In this document: one piece after another, positions 1-6,721 of the stretch | How the letters are laid out: each line of letters starts with the position of its first letter | How positions within the stretch are numbered: position 1 is the stretch's first letter | Origin: an uncultured Oscillospiraceae bacterium | GTDB taxonomy: Bacteria; Bacillota; Clostridia; Oscillospirales; Oscillospiraceae | Direction: 5' to 3' | NCBI GenBank assembly: GCA_959022875.1 | Contig: CAUFAM010000028.1 | Location: 1-9,044, forward strand | DNA length: 9,044 nucleotides | Program-made: the position numbers and the translations under genes | The notes under the pieces: generated by a model | What the model was told of the DNA's origin: nothing | Databases searched by the model: none | What the model saw: only the letters and a program-made list of their open reading frames with translations

Positions 1-5
1 AGAAC

Positions 6-22
6 GGGCCGGCCCCCTTTTT
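6..22 (+). terminator. Possible 3' half of an upstream terminator, cut by the window edge
   Basis: A GC-only stretch (6-17) runs directly into five T residues (18-22), just before the ribosome binding site of the first gene. This is what the 3' arm and T-tract of an intrinsic terminator of an upstream plus-strand gene would look like. The matching 5' arm would lie outside the window, so it cannot be confirmed. The stretch also contains the self-complementary GGGCCGGCCC, which cannot fold alone for lack of a loop. Confidence 0.25.
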
Positions 23-35
23 AGGAGGAACTACG

Positions 36-896
36 ATGAAACTCACCCAATTCTGGCGCAACGGCCAGCCCGCCCTGGGCCTCTGGACTGACCAGGGCGT
101 TTTGGATGTGGCCGCCGAGGCCACCCGAAGAGGCTGTACGGTACCCGATACCATGGCTGCAGCCATCCCTCTGGGCATCGATGCCCTGAACCGGCTGCTG
201 TCCCCCCTGCTGGAGGACGCTCAGTGCTTTACGGATGCCCCCCTGGCCCCTGTGGTTTCCCAGCCGGGGCGCATCCTGTGCATTGGCCTTAACTACCGGC
301 AGCACGCCAAGGAGTGTAACCTCCCCCTCCCCCCTGCCCCGGTGCCCTTCAACAAGTTTTCCAATGCCCTGGCCGCCCATGAGGACATTATCACCCTCCC
401 CAGCGAATACAAGGAGTATGATTATGAGGCGGAATTGGTGGCTGTTATGGGCAAGCCCGCCCGAAATGTGGATAAGGAGCATGCTCTGGACTATGTTTTC
501 GGCTATACCTGCGGCAACGACCTGTCCACCCGGGATCTGCAATTTGCCCGGGGCGGACAGTGGCTGCTGTCCAAGACCTTTGACGGCTTTGCCCCCATCG
601 GCCCCTGCCTGGTCACCGCCGACGTTCTGAACCCCGGACAGCTGGACATCTCCAGCACCGTCAACGGGGAGGTACGGCAGAACTCCAACACTTCGGACAT
701 GATCTTCTCCCTGGGTGAGATCATCTCCGACCTGTCCCGCCACTTCACCCTCCAGCCCGGCGACCTGATTTTCACCGGCACCCCCCAGGGGGTCATGCAG
801 GGCTACCCCGCCGATCAGAAGCGCTGGCTGAAGCCCGGCGACCGGGTGGACATTACCATCCAAGGCATCGGCACCCTCTCCAATACCTTCTGCTAA
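36..896 (+). CDS. Fumarylacetoacetate hydrolase (FAH) family protein
   Basis: Cytoplasmic metal-dependent enzyme of the FAH superfamily, 286 residues, a normal full length. Members cleave or decarboxylate beta-diketo or 2-oxo acids (acylpyruvates, oxaloacetate, fumarylpyruvate, or 2-hydroxyhepta-dienedioate-type intermediates). The substrate cannot be fixed from sequence. An N-terminal domain of about 70 residues precedes the catalytic fold. The fold starts with the family signature GRILCIGLNYRQHAKE (78-93). The divalent-metal ligands expected of the family are present: E131 and E133 in YEAEL and D162 in GNDLSTRD. K180 and the TGTPQGV turn (247-253) are also conserved. The start is fixed by AGGAGG at 23-28, seven bases before the ATG. 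The next gene begins six bases after the stop, so the two are probably co-transcribed. The promoter lies outside the window. No neighbour identifies a catabolic pathway. Family assignment is firm, reaction unknown. Confidence 0.93.
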   Translation: MKLTQFWRNGQPALGLWTDQGVLDVAAEATRRGCTVPDTMAAAIPLGIDALNRLLSPLLEDAQCFTDAPLAPVVSQPGRILCIGLNYRQHAKECNLPLPPAPVPFNKFSNALAAHEDIITLPSEYKEYDYEAELVAVMGKPARNVDKEHALDYVFGYTCGNDLSTRDLQFARGGQWLLSKTFDGFAPIGPCLVTADVLNPGQLDISSTVNGEVRQNSNTSDMIFSLGEIISDLSRHFTLQPGDLIFTGTPQGVMQGYPADQKRWLKPGDRVDITIQGIGTLSNTFC

Positions 897-902
897 GCCG
901 GT

Positions 903-2087
903 ATGAAGAAGTTACTCTCTCCCCTGCTGGCACTTTTTTTGCTGGCCGGTTGTTCTTCCGCCCCAAATGAGCCCCTTCCCCCGGAAGCGGCCCAATCGGT
1001 CATCGCTCCCCTCCCCAGCGTGAGTACCTCTGCCGTCCAGGAGAGTGCTCCGCCGCCTCAGGAGCAGCCAGACCCCCGGCAGGAGGCCATTGACGCCCTT
1101 CTGTCCTCCATGACGGCGGAGGAGAAGGTGGGACAGCTCTTTTTTGCCCGCTGCCCTCTGGAGGACGCCGCTGCACTGGCGGAGGAATACCACCTGGGCG
1201 GGTACCTGCTCTTTGGCCGGGATTTTAAGAACAAGACCCGGGAACAGGTACAGCAGGACATTGCCTCCTATCAGCAGGCCGCCGCCATTCCCCTGCTCAT
1301 CGGGGTAGACGAGGAAGGGGGCACTGTGGCCCGGGTGAGCGCCAATCCCAATCTTCGCCCCCAGCGCTTTTCCTCCCCCCAGCAGCTCTATGCCCAGGGA
1401 GGGCTGGAGGCCATCCTGGCCGACACAGTGGAGAAGGATGCCCTGCTCCAGGACCTTGGCATCCACGTAAACTTCGCCCCGGTGGCCGACCTTTCCACCA
1501 ACCCGGAGGACTTTATGTACCTGCGCACTCTGGGCCGGGATGCCCAGGAGACCGCAGCGTATATTTCCTGCGTAGTGTCCCAGATGGAGGCAGACGGTAT
1601 GGGCAGCGTGCTGAAACACTTCCCCGGCTACGGCCCCAATGTGGACACCCACACCGGCTCTGCCTTGGATGAGCGGCCTCTGGAGCAGTTTTGGGCGGAG
1701 GATTTTCTCCCCTTCCAGGCAGGTATCCAGGCCGCTCAGGGCGGCAGCACCGCCGTGCTGGTCTCCCACAATATTATGGCGGCGGTGGATGAAACCCTGC
1801 CCGCCTCCCTCTCCCCTGCCGTTCACCAGCTTCTCCGGGAGGATTTGGCCTTCCAGGGGGTCATCCTCACCGACGACCTGGCCATGGATGCGGCCGCCGA
1901 CTACCACGCCGCTCCGGCGGTGCTGGCCCTGGCGGCGGGCAACGATATGCTGGTCTCCACCGACTTTGCCACGGAAATTTCCCAGATTCTTTCCGCCCTG
2001 GAGGAGGGCGTGCTGTCCATGGAACAGATTGATGAGGCCGCGGCCCGGGTTCTGGGTTGGAAATATGACCTCGGACTTTTGGCATAA
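903..2087 (+). CDS. Lipoprotein glycoside hydrolase family 3 (NagZ-like beta-N-acetylhexosaminidase)
   Basis: Predicted surface lipoprotein of 394 residues. A short signal peptide ends in the lipobox LAGC with the lipidated Cys at 17. A Pro/Ser/Glu-rich linker follows to about residue 60, then a single GH3 TIM-barrel domain (about 61-394). Catalytic features of NagZ-type enzymes are visible: GVDEEGG (134-140), KHFPGYG (238-244), the Asp-His pair D248/H250 in VDTH that acts as general acid/base in NagZ, and the probable nucleophile D324 in LTDDLAM. Such enzymes remove N-acetylglucosamine from peptidoglycan fragments or glycans. The long second domain of B. subtilis NagZ (YbbD) is absent. Tyr replaces the His of the common KHFPGHG form. 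The start has no visible Shine-Dalgarno site but is supported by the signal peptide directly behind it. It lies six bases after the FAH stop, which suggests reinitiation. Exact sugar substrate uncertain. Confidence 0.93.
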   Translation: MKKLLSPLLALFLLAGCSSAPNEPLPPEAAQSVIAPLPSVSTSAVQESAPPPQEQPDPRQEAIDALLSSMTAEEKVGQLFFARCPLEDAAALAEEYHLGGYLLFGRDFKNKTREQVQQDIASYQQAAAIPLLIGVDEEGGTVARVSANPNLRPQRFSSPQQLYAQGGLEAILADTVEKDALLQDLGIHVNFAPVADLSTNPEDFMYLRTLGRDAQETAAYISCVVSQMEADGMGSVLKHFPGYGPNVDTHTGSALDERPLEQFWAEDFLPFQAGIQAAQGGSTAVLVSHNIMAAVDETLPASLSPAVHQLLREDLAFQGVILTDDLAMDAAADYHAAPAVLALAAGNDMLVSTDFATEISQILSALEEGVLSMEQIDEAAARVLGWKYDLGLLA

Positions 2088-2121
2088 AAAAATCCCGCCG
2101 TTTGTACGGCGGGATTTTTTT
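2086..2121. terminator. Bidirectional intrinsic terminator between convergent genes
   Basis: A perfect inverted repeat: seven A plus TCCCGCCG (2086-2100), a six-base loop (2101-2106), then CGGCGGGA plus seven T (2107-2121). Read on either strand it gives a GC-rich 8-bp stem followed by a run of T, so it should stop transcription from both sides. It separates the GH3 gene (plus) from the AEC permease gene (minus). Its outer A/T tracts contribute bases to the TAA stop codons of both genes. Confidence 0.95.
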
Positions 2122-3064
2122 ATCCTAACAGAAGCATTAAAATGGGTACGGTAACAAAGCTGCAGAAAATGGACAGGCATGAGCCGGTGGCGGCATACTG
2201 TTCATCGGCGCCATAGGCCCCGGCCATTACGGTAATCTGGCTGACCACCGGCAGGGCACTCTCCACCACAAACACATCTCTGGCCAGGCCGGTCACTCCA
2301 AACAAAAGGCAGAAGCCCAAACAGATCATGGGGGACACCACCAGCCGCATTACCAGCATCACGGGATGCCCGGGCAGCAGGCGCAGGTTTTTCAGCCCCA
2401 CCTCATACACGATAAACCCACAGTAGATGAGGGCCAGAGGGGTGACAGACTCACTTACATAGCCCGCAAAATTCATCAGCGGTTCGGGCAGGCGCAGGCC
2501 CAGCACCAACATGCAGATGGAAAACAGGACGCCTAAAATGGGCGGCTTGCTGAACATATTTTTCAAAAAACCGGCCGCTGAGGTGGTCGTTGCGGAAACC
2601 GTACCCGAGCGCTCGATGAGAAGAATTCCCACCGACTGCAAAAAGGTGGTGTTGGATAAGTAATAGACCATCAGGTAGGGCATGCAAGCCTCCCCAAAGA
2701 GCTGGGTACACACAGGGATGCCAATAAAGAGTGTGTTGGACAATCCCGCCATGGCTGCAAACACGCCCCAGCGCTCCCGGGGCAGACGGAGCAGCGTGGC
2801 AATTCCCATGGACAGCAGCAGGGTGAGCCCAATGCTCACAAGACCCGCCAGCAGCATCCAGCCCGCATGGGCCAGGCTGTCCCGGTCCAGGTTATTGAGC
2901 AGCCCCACAATACAGTTGCAGGGTACCGCGATATTGACAATGTACTTGCTGACAAACCGCTTCTCTTTGGCTGTCATCCAGCCCAGCAGCCCCATGACAT
3001 ACCCCAGGGACATAATCAGCAGCAGCACCAGACAGGCGGACACCGCATTAAAAAAACCGGCCAT
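2120..3064 (-). CDS. AEC (auxin efflux carrier) family transporter
   Basis: Integral membrane permease of the AEC family, 314 residues, the usual length, with about ten hydrophobic segments spread over the whole protein. Relatives export or take up small organic acids such as malate or malonate; some are only known as putative auxin-efflux-like carriers. Family features visible are the YIVNIAVPC segment (41-49), SNTLFIGIPV (109-118), the second-half repeat with P and G residues (174-190), and a C-terminal ESALPV segment followed by YGAD (269-287) in a half that resembles the first. The ATG at 3062-3064 is preceded by GGGGAGAG (complement of 3075-3082) at a rather long 10-base spacing, so initiation may be modest. 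It is the last gene of the minus-strand block, 69 bases after ricT, and ends inside the shared terminator. No substrate can be inferred from its neighbours. Confidence 0.9.
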   Translation of the reverse strand: MAGFFNAVSACLVLLLIMSLGYVMGLLGWMTAKEKRFVSKYIVNIAVPCNCIVGLLNNLDRDSLAHAGWMLLAGLVSIGLTLLLSMGIATLLRLPRERWGVFAAMAGLSNTLFIGIPVCTQLFGEACMPYLMVYYLSNTTFLQSVGILLIERSGTVSATTTSAAGFLKNMFSKPPILGVLFSICMLVLGLRLPEPLMNFAGYVSESVTPLALIYCGFIVYEVGLKNLRLLPGHPVMLVMRLVVSPMICLGFCLLFGVTGLARDVFVVESALPVVSQITVMAGAYGADEQYAATGSCLSIFCSFVTVPILMLLLG

Positions 3065-3082
3065 TGGACATTCACTCTCCCC

Positions 3083-3125
3083 AAAACAATCCGGGCCCCG
3101 GCGTGGCCTCTCCCCCGCCGGGGCC
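3083..3125 (-). terminator. Possible intrinsic terminator after ricT
   Basis: On the minus strand, downstream of the ricT stop, a 10-bp perfect GC-rich stem (3116-3125 with 3094-3103) and a 12-base loop are followed by a spacer and the moderately T-rich ATTGTTTT. The T-tract is weak and offset by about four bases, so read-through into the AEC permease gene is likely. This may be an attenuator rather than a full stop. Confidence 0.45.
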
Positions 3126-3133
3126 TATGGTAG

Positions 3134-4348
3134 TTATTCGCCTTTGTTTTCCGGGGCCTTGGCGCCGTTGCCCTTTGGGCGGTGACGGCGGCGGCGGCGG
3201 TTGGGCTTGTGCTCGCCCTTCTTCTGCTCAGAAACCTGCTCCTGCTTCTTGGGCTGGGGCTGAGGACGCTCCGCCTGGACGGGAGCGGCACTTTCTCCTC
3301 CCTCAGGGCGGGGCTTGCGGTGGCGGCTGCGGCTGCGCCGCCGGGGCTGCTCCTCCCGCTGTGTCTCCTGCTTGGGCTCCTGCTTTTCCTGGGGCTCCTC
3401 CCGGCTGGGGAAGGCGGCCTCCAGAGCGGCGGACAGGCGCTCCTCCTCGTTGAAGACGGTTCTCTCCTCAGGCTCCCGGCGCAGCTTGGCAAGCTCAGAC
3501 AGGGGGGGCTCCACATAGCCCTCGGGCCGCTTTCCCTTGCCGTTGCGAATGACGCACAGCTCACAGTTGTGGTAGCACTTGGGCGTCTCCGGGGCGGAAT
3601 CCAGCCGCACCTGCACCGTCTGGCGCAGCAAGTTGACGCTGCACACCGTACCCGCCCCGTCGGGGGTTTCCACAAAGGACTCCTGCTTGGGGGTGGTTTT
3701 CACCAGATCCTCATAGGCATCCTGCTCATACTTCAAACAGCACATCAGCCGCCCGCAGGTGCCGGAGATCTTGGTGGGATTGAGGGACAGGTTCTGGGTT
3801 TTGGACATCTTAATGGACACGGGATGAAAATCGTACAAAAACTGGGAACAGCAAAAGGGCCGTCCGCAGATGCCAAGTCCGCCGAGCATTTTGGCCTCAT
3901 CCCGCACGCCGATCTGCCGCAGCTCAATGCGGGTATGGATGGCGCTGGCCAGATCCTTTACCAGGGCACGGAAATCCACCCGGCCTTCGGAGGTAAAGAA
4001 AAACAGCACCTTGCTGCCGTCAAAGCTGTATTCGGCGCTGACCAGCTTCATGTCAAGGCCGTGCTCGGCAATCTTCTGCTGACAGATGGAAAAGGCCTTC
4101 TTCTCCTTCTCCTTGTTCTTTTCCACGGCAGCGGCATCCTCCTGCGTAGCCGGACGCACCACCGGGCGCAGCGGGGCGGTAAGCTCGATCTCGTCGATCA
4201 TGGTGTTTCCCTGGACACACTGGGCATATTCCTGGCCCCGGGTGGTCTCCACGATGACTCCGTCTCCCTCCTGGAACTGAATGCCGTTGGGATTAAAATA
4301 ATATTGCTTTCCGCCGCTTTTAAAGCGGACACTGATAATTTCGATCAT
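3134..4348 (-). CDS. ricT: RicT/YaaT, PSP1-domain iron-sulfur subunit of the RNase Y-associated complex
   Basis: Homologue of B. subtilis RicT (YaaT). RicT works with RicA (YmcA) and RicF (YlbF) in an Fe-S complex that assists RNase Y in mRNA maturation and influences sporulation, competence and biofilm decisions. Residues 1-250 form the PSP1-type core. They hold HGLDMKLV (96-103), the stretch IELRQIGVRDEAKMLGG (141-157), CGRPFCC (161-167) and CGRLMCCLKYE (198-208). C161, C166, C167, C198, C203 and C204 match the conserved cysteines tied to the clusters. At 404 residues it is far longer than the B. subtilis protein (about 275). The extra part is a tail of about 130 residues, rich in Glu, Gln, Pro and Arg, with basic patches near 336-346 and 384-391. 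Another cluster, C258/C262/C265, sits just before the tail. The ATG has AAGGAG eight bases upstream. It lies 33 bases after holB, in the same operon. Confidence 0.95.
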   Translation of the reverse strand: MIEIISVRFKSGGKQYYFNPNGIQFQEGDGVIVETTRGQEYAQCVQGNTMIDEIELTAPLRPVVRPATQEDAAAVEKNKEKEKKAFSICQQKIAEHGLDMKLVSAEYSFDGSKVLFFFTSEGRVDFRALVKDLASAIHTRIELRQIGVRDEAKMLGGLGICGRPFCCSQFLYDFHPVSIKMSKTQNLSLNPTKISGTCGRLMCCLKYEQDAYEDLVKTTPKQESFVETPDGAGTVCSVNLLRQTVQVRLDSAPETPKCYHNCELCVIRNGKGKRPEGYVEPPLSELAKLRREPEERTVFNEEERLSAALEAAFPSREEPQEKQEPKQETQREEQPRRRSRSRHRKPRPEGGESAAPVQAERPQPQPKKQEQVSEQKKGEHKPNRRRRRHRPKGNGAKAPENKGE

Positions 4349-4359
4349 GCGAATTTCTC

Positions 4360-4372
4360 CTTTATGATAAAG
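4360..4372. repeat. 13-bp perfect palindrome overlapping the ricT ribosome binding site
   Basis: CTTTATGATAAAG is a perfect inverted repeat (6-bp arms, one central base) in the 33-base holB-ricT gap. Its left end overlaps the ricT Shine-Dalgarno sequence (complement of 4357-4362). The arms are AT-rich in an otherwise GC-rich region. As RNA the one-base loop makes a tight hairpin unlikely; as DNA it could be a small operator or a chance palindrome. No regulator is suggested by the neighbours. Confidence 0.35.
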
Positions 4373-4381
4373 GGCTCCCCC

Positions 4382-5314
4382 TCAGGGGTCCACAAACATT
4401 CCTGCACACAGCCAGCCCGCCAGCTGACCGGGATTGGCATTGAGCTGGGCGGCACCCCGAAGCTGCTTGACCAGCTCGGCCGCCTTCAGCAGCCGCCAGC
4501 GGTCTCCGCCCCGGGCAATGCGCTCTCCCAGAGCGGCCTCCAAGGCATCCAGAAGGGCGGTCACTTCTTCCCGCCCACCCTTGTCCAGGGCCATGGCCGC
4601 CTGAAATACCACCAGCTCATCACCATTTTCCAGCGCCCGGGCCAGCTCTTCCGCCTGGCTCTTTCGCTGGGGAACACTTCCGTTGTCCTCCAGACGCTCC
4701 ACCGCCCGGCCCAGGATCCCCTGGCAGTCCCGGACCGCCTGGTTTAGCTCCTCCTCGGGCTTTTGGGGGTAGCGGCCTTTCAGCCACATCAAACATTCCC
4801 CGGGGGATACAGGGGCCAGGGCCAGCTGTTCACACCGGGAGCGTATGGTCGGAAGAAGTCCCCCTTCGTTGCCCGCAAGGAGCAAAAAGGATGCATAGGC
4901 GGGTCCCTCTTCCAGCAGCTTCAGCATGGCGTTTTGGGCGGAGGCATTCATCTGGTCGGCCTGTTCCAGCCAGTATACCTTCCGTTTGCCCTCGTTTGGG
5001 CGGATATAGGCATCGGTACGCAGAGCGCGCACCTGATCCACGGTGATGGATTTCCCCTCACCGGGACCGGAAATCATGGTCACATCCGGGTGGATGCCCC
5101 GCAGGATCTTCTTGCAGGGGCCGCAGCTTCCGCAGGGGCGGTGAGCGGCGGGAGCCTCGCAGAGCATGGCCTGGCTCACCAGCCGGGCGAGGGTATGGCG
5201 TCCGGATCCCACCGGGCCGCAAAGAATATAGGCATGGGACAATCCCCGGCTCTCCTGACGCAGGGAGAGCTGATCTTTGATTCTGCGGTTGCCCGCCAGT
5301 TGCGACAATTCCAT
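4382..5314 (-). CDS. holB: DNA polymerase III delta prime subunit (clamp loader)
   Basis: AAA+ clamp-loader subunit that works with DnaX (tau/gamma) and HolA (delta) to load the beta sliding clamp during replication; 310 residues, normal length. In order: a P-loop-like GPVGSGRHT (33-41), a four-cysteine zinc module C52, C61, C64, C67, the segment YWLEQADQMNASAQNAMLKL (114-133) typical of the HolB/DnaX Walker B and following helix, and the SRC motif S159-R160-C161, which supplies the arginine finger to a neighbouring ATPase subunit. The C-terminal helical collar domain covers about 210-310. Arg39 stands where an active P-loop has Lys, consistent with delta prime not hydrolysing ATP. The ATG has GAGGA (complement of 5320-5324) five bases upstream. 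It begins 24 bases after the yaaO-like gene and is followed by ricT, the same holB-ricT adjacency as in B. subtilis. Confidence 0.95.
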   Translation of the reverse strand: MELSQLAGNRRIKDQLSLRQESRGLSHAYILCGPVGSGRHTLARLVSQAMLCEAPAAHRPCGSCGPCKKILRGIHPDVTMISGPGEGKSITVDQVRALRTDAYIRPNEGKRKVYWLEQADQMNASAQNAMLKLLEEGPAYASFLLLAGNEGGLLPTIRSRCEQLALAPVSPGECLMWLKGRYPQKPEEELNQAVRDCQGILGRAVERLEDNGSVPQRKSQAEELARALENGDELVVFQAAMALDKGGREEVTALLDALEAALGERIARGGDRWRLLKAAELVKQLRGAAQLNANPGQLAGWLCAGMFVDP

Positions 5315-5338
5315 AAACTTCCTCGCTGCTCTGCCGTT

Positions 5339-6655
5339 TTACAAAGAGGTCACAATCCTTACCTCTGACTTTACATTATATCCTATTTGTGCAAAATAGG
5401 CCAGTTCTTTTTTTGAAATGACCTCACCCGGGGCCACTACCGGCACACCCGGGGGATAGGGGGCGATCTGACAGGCCGCCACTCTCCCCTCGCACGCCTC
5501 CAGGGGGCGCAGCTCACTGGGAGCAAAGAGGGCCTGGCGCACCGACAGGGCCCGCTCAGGCAGGTGGGGCGCAGGCAGCGGCGGACAGGCACCCATAAAG
5601 GGGCGCAGCTGTTCCAGAACCTCCTCCAGCCGGTCAAAGTTACGCTCCAGATCCTGAGGGGTACCGATCAGCACCACATGGCCTCCGTCCTCCATCTCGG
5701 GGTACACATTCTGCCGCTCCAGCATCCCGGCAAAGGCGGGGCCATCCTGAACACAAAGGGTCAGCCGGGTAGGATCCAGGGCCAGGCTATCTTCCCGCAG
5801 GCAGGGGTACTTCTCCCTTAGAGCGGCCACCCGCCGGGCCGCCTTTTGGTACTCCTCCGCTCCCCCGTCCTCCAGCCACTGCCGGGCGGCGTCCAGGCTG
5901 GCCATCAGCACATAGGAGGGACTGGAGGTACCATGGATGCTGGCATGGAGACGGACCAGATCCTCGTCGATCCCGTTGACAAACAGCAGCGCCGTCTGTC
6001 CCATGGCGGGCAGGGTCTTGTGGGCGGAGACTACCACCAGGTCCGCTCCCTGAAAGGCTTCCACACCCAAAAAGGGCAGATGGGCCCCGTGGGCTCCATC
6101 CACAAAAAGTTTTCCACCATGTGCATGGACAATCCGCCCAATTTGGGAAACGTCCGATAACACACCGGCATAGGTTGGCGAGGTTATACAGACTGTTTTG
6201 ATATTTGGATGCTGATGCAGAATTTTTTCCACATATTCCGGTTCAATGTGGGCAATGATCCCCTCCTGCTCCCTCCAGGGCCGCTCCAGATAGACGGGCT
6301 CCAGATCCAGCAGCGCCAAGGCATTGAACACCGCCCGGTGGCAGTTGCGGTCCACAAGCACCTGATCTCCGGGCCGGCAGCACAGGGAGAGGGCCGTGTG
6401 GATGCCCATGGTGGAACCCCCGGTCAAAAACTGGCAGCAGTCAAAGCCAAAGCGCTTGGCCCACAGATGCTGGGCGGTGTCAAAGGGTTCACCCCGCTGA
6501 TAGAGGTTTCCCGTGGAGGAAATCTCCGTCACATCCAGCGCCGCCGCCGACATCAGTTCGGGAACGGGTAAAAACACCCCCTTGTGGCCGGGCATATGAA
6601 AGCGGGCGGGCTTCTTTTGGGCATATTCTTTCAATACATCGTACAGGGGGGTCAT
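5339..6655 (-). CDS. Orn/Lys/Arg decarboxylase family PLP enzyme (YaaO-like)
   Basis: Pyridoxal-phosphate enzyme of the group III (prokaryotic Orn/Lys/Arg) decarboxylase family, 438 residues, slightly shorter than B. subtilis YaaO or SpeA (about 480-490). Such enzymes decarboxylate basic amino acids to diamines or agmatine. Which amino acid is used here cannot be told. Visible motifs: FHMPGHKG (19-26) at the N terminus, the cofactor phosphate-binding GGSTMGIH (79-86), DRNCHRAVF (102-110) with the His that stacks on PLP, FVDGAHGAH (184-192) with D186 contacting the pyridine nitrogen, and the Schiff-base lysine K213 in SAHKTLPAMGQ. The C-terminal small domain carries APYPPGVPVVAPGE (398-411). 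The ATG has GGAGG (complement of 6664-6668) eight bases upstream. It is the first gene after the yidC-jag terminator and probably heads the operon with holB and ricT, as yaaO lies upstream of holB in B. subtilis. Confidence 0.93.
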   Translation of the reverse strand: MTPLYDVLKEYAQKKPARFHMPGHKGVFLPVPELMSAAALDVTEISSTGNLYQRGEPFDTAQHLWAKRFGFDCCQFLTGGSTMGIHTALSLCCRPGDQVLVDRNCHRAVFNALALLDLEPVYLERPWREQEGIIAHIEPEYVEKILHQHPNIKTVCITSPTYAGVLSDVSQIGRIVHAHGGKLFVDGAHGAHLPFLGVEAFQGADLVVVSAHKTLPAMGQTALLFVNGIDEDLVRLHASIHGTSSPSYVLMASLDAARQWLEDGGAEEYQKAARRVAALREKYPCLREDSLALDPTRLTLCVQDGPAFAGMLERQNVYPEMEDGGHVVLIGTPQDLERNFDRLEEVLEQLRPFMGACPPLPAPHLPERALSVRQALFAPSELRPLEACEGRVAACQIAPYPPGVPVVAPGEVISKKELAYFAQIGYNVKSEVRIVTSL

Positions 6656-6672
6656 AGGGAATACCTCCGGAT

Positions 6673-6710
6673 AAAAAACTACGCGGCGGGAGGAAGTCCT
6701 CCCGCCGCGT
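6673..6710 (-). terminator. Strong intrinsic terminator after yidC-jag
   Basis: A perfect 14-base inverted repeat (6681-6694 with 6697-6710, in practice a 13-bp stem with a four-base loop) begins 11 bases after the jag stop on the minus strand. It is followed by AG and six T (complement of 6673-6678). The T-tract ends only about four bases before the ribosome binding site of the yaaO-like gene, so the terminator fills almost the whole intergenic space. Confidence 0.93.
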
Positions 6711-6721
6711 GATCTGCCATA

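Noticed and set aside
912..2180. A 422-codon open frame on the minus strand, opposite the GH3 gene
   Set aside because: The GH3 frame has a lipobox and full catalytic motifs. The opposite frame lacks any domain and reads through the terminator.
3016..3675. A 219-codon minus-strand frame overlapping the ricT tail in another frame
   Set aside because: Arg/Ser/Pro-rich out-of-frame reading of the low-complexity ricT tail. The ricT frame is continuous with the conserved core, so no frameshift needs to be invoked.
3182..4747. A 521-codon open frame on the plus strand, opposite ricT and holB
   Set aside because: Its translation is Leu/Gly/His-rich with no recognisable domain. It runs across two well-supported genes, and long antisense frames are expected in GC-rich coding DNA.
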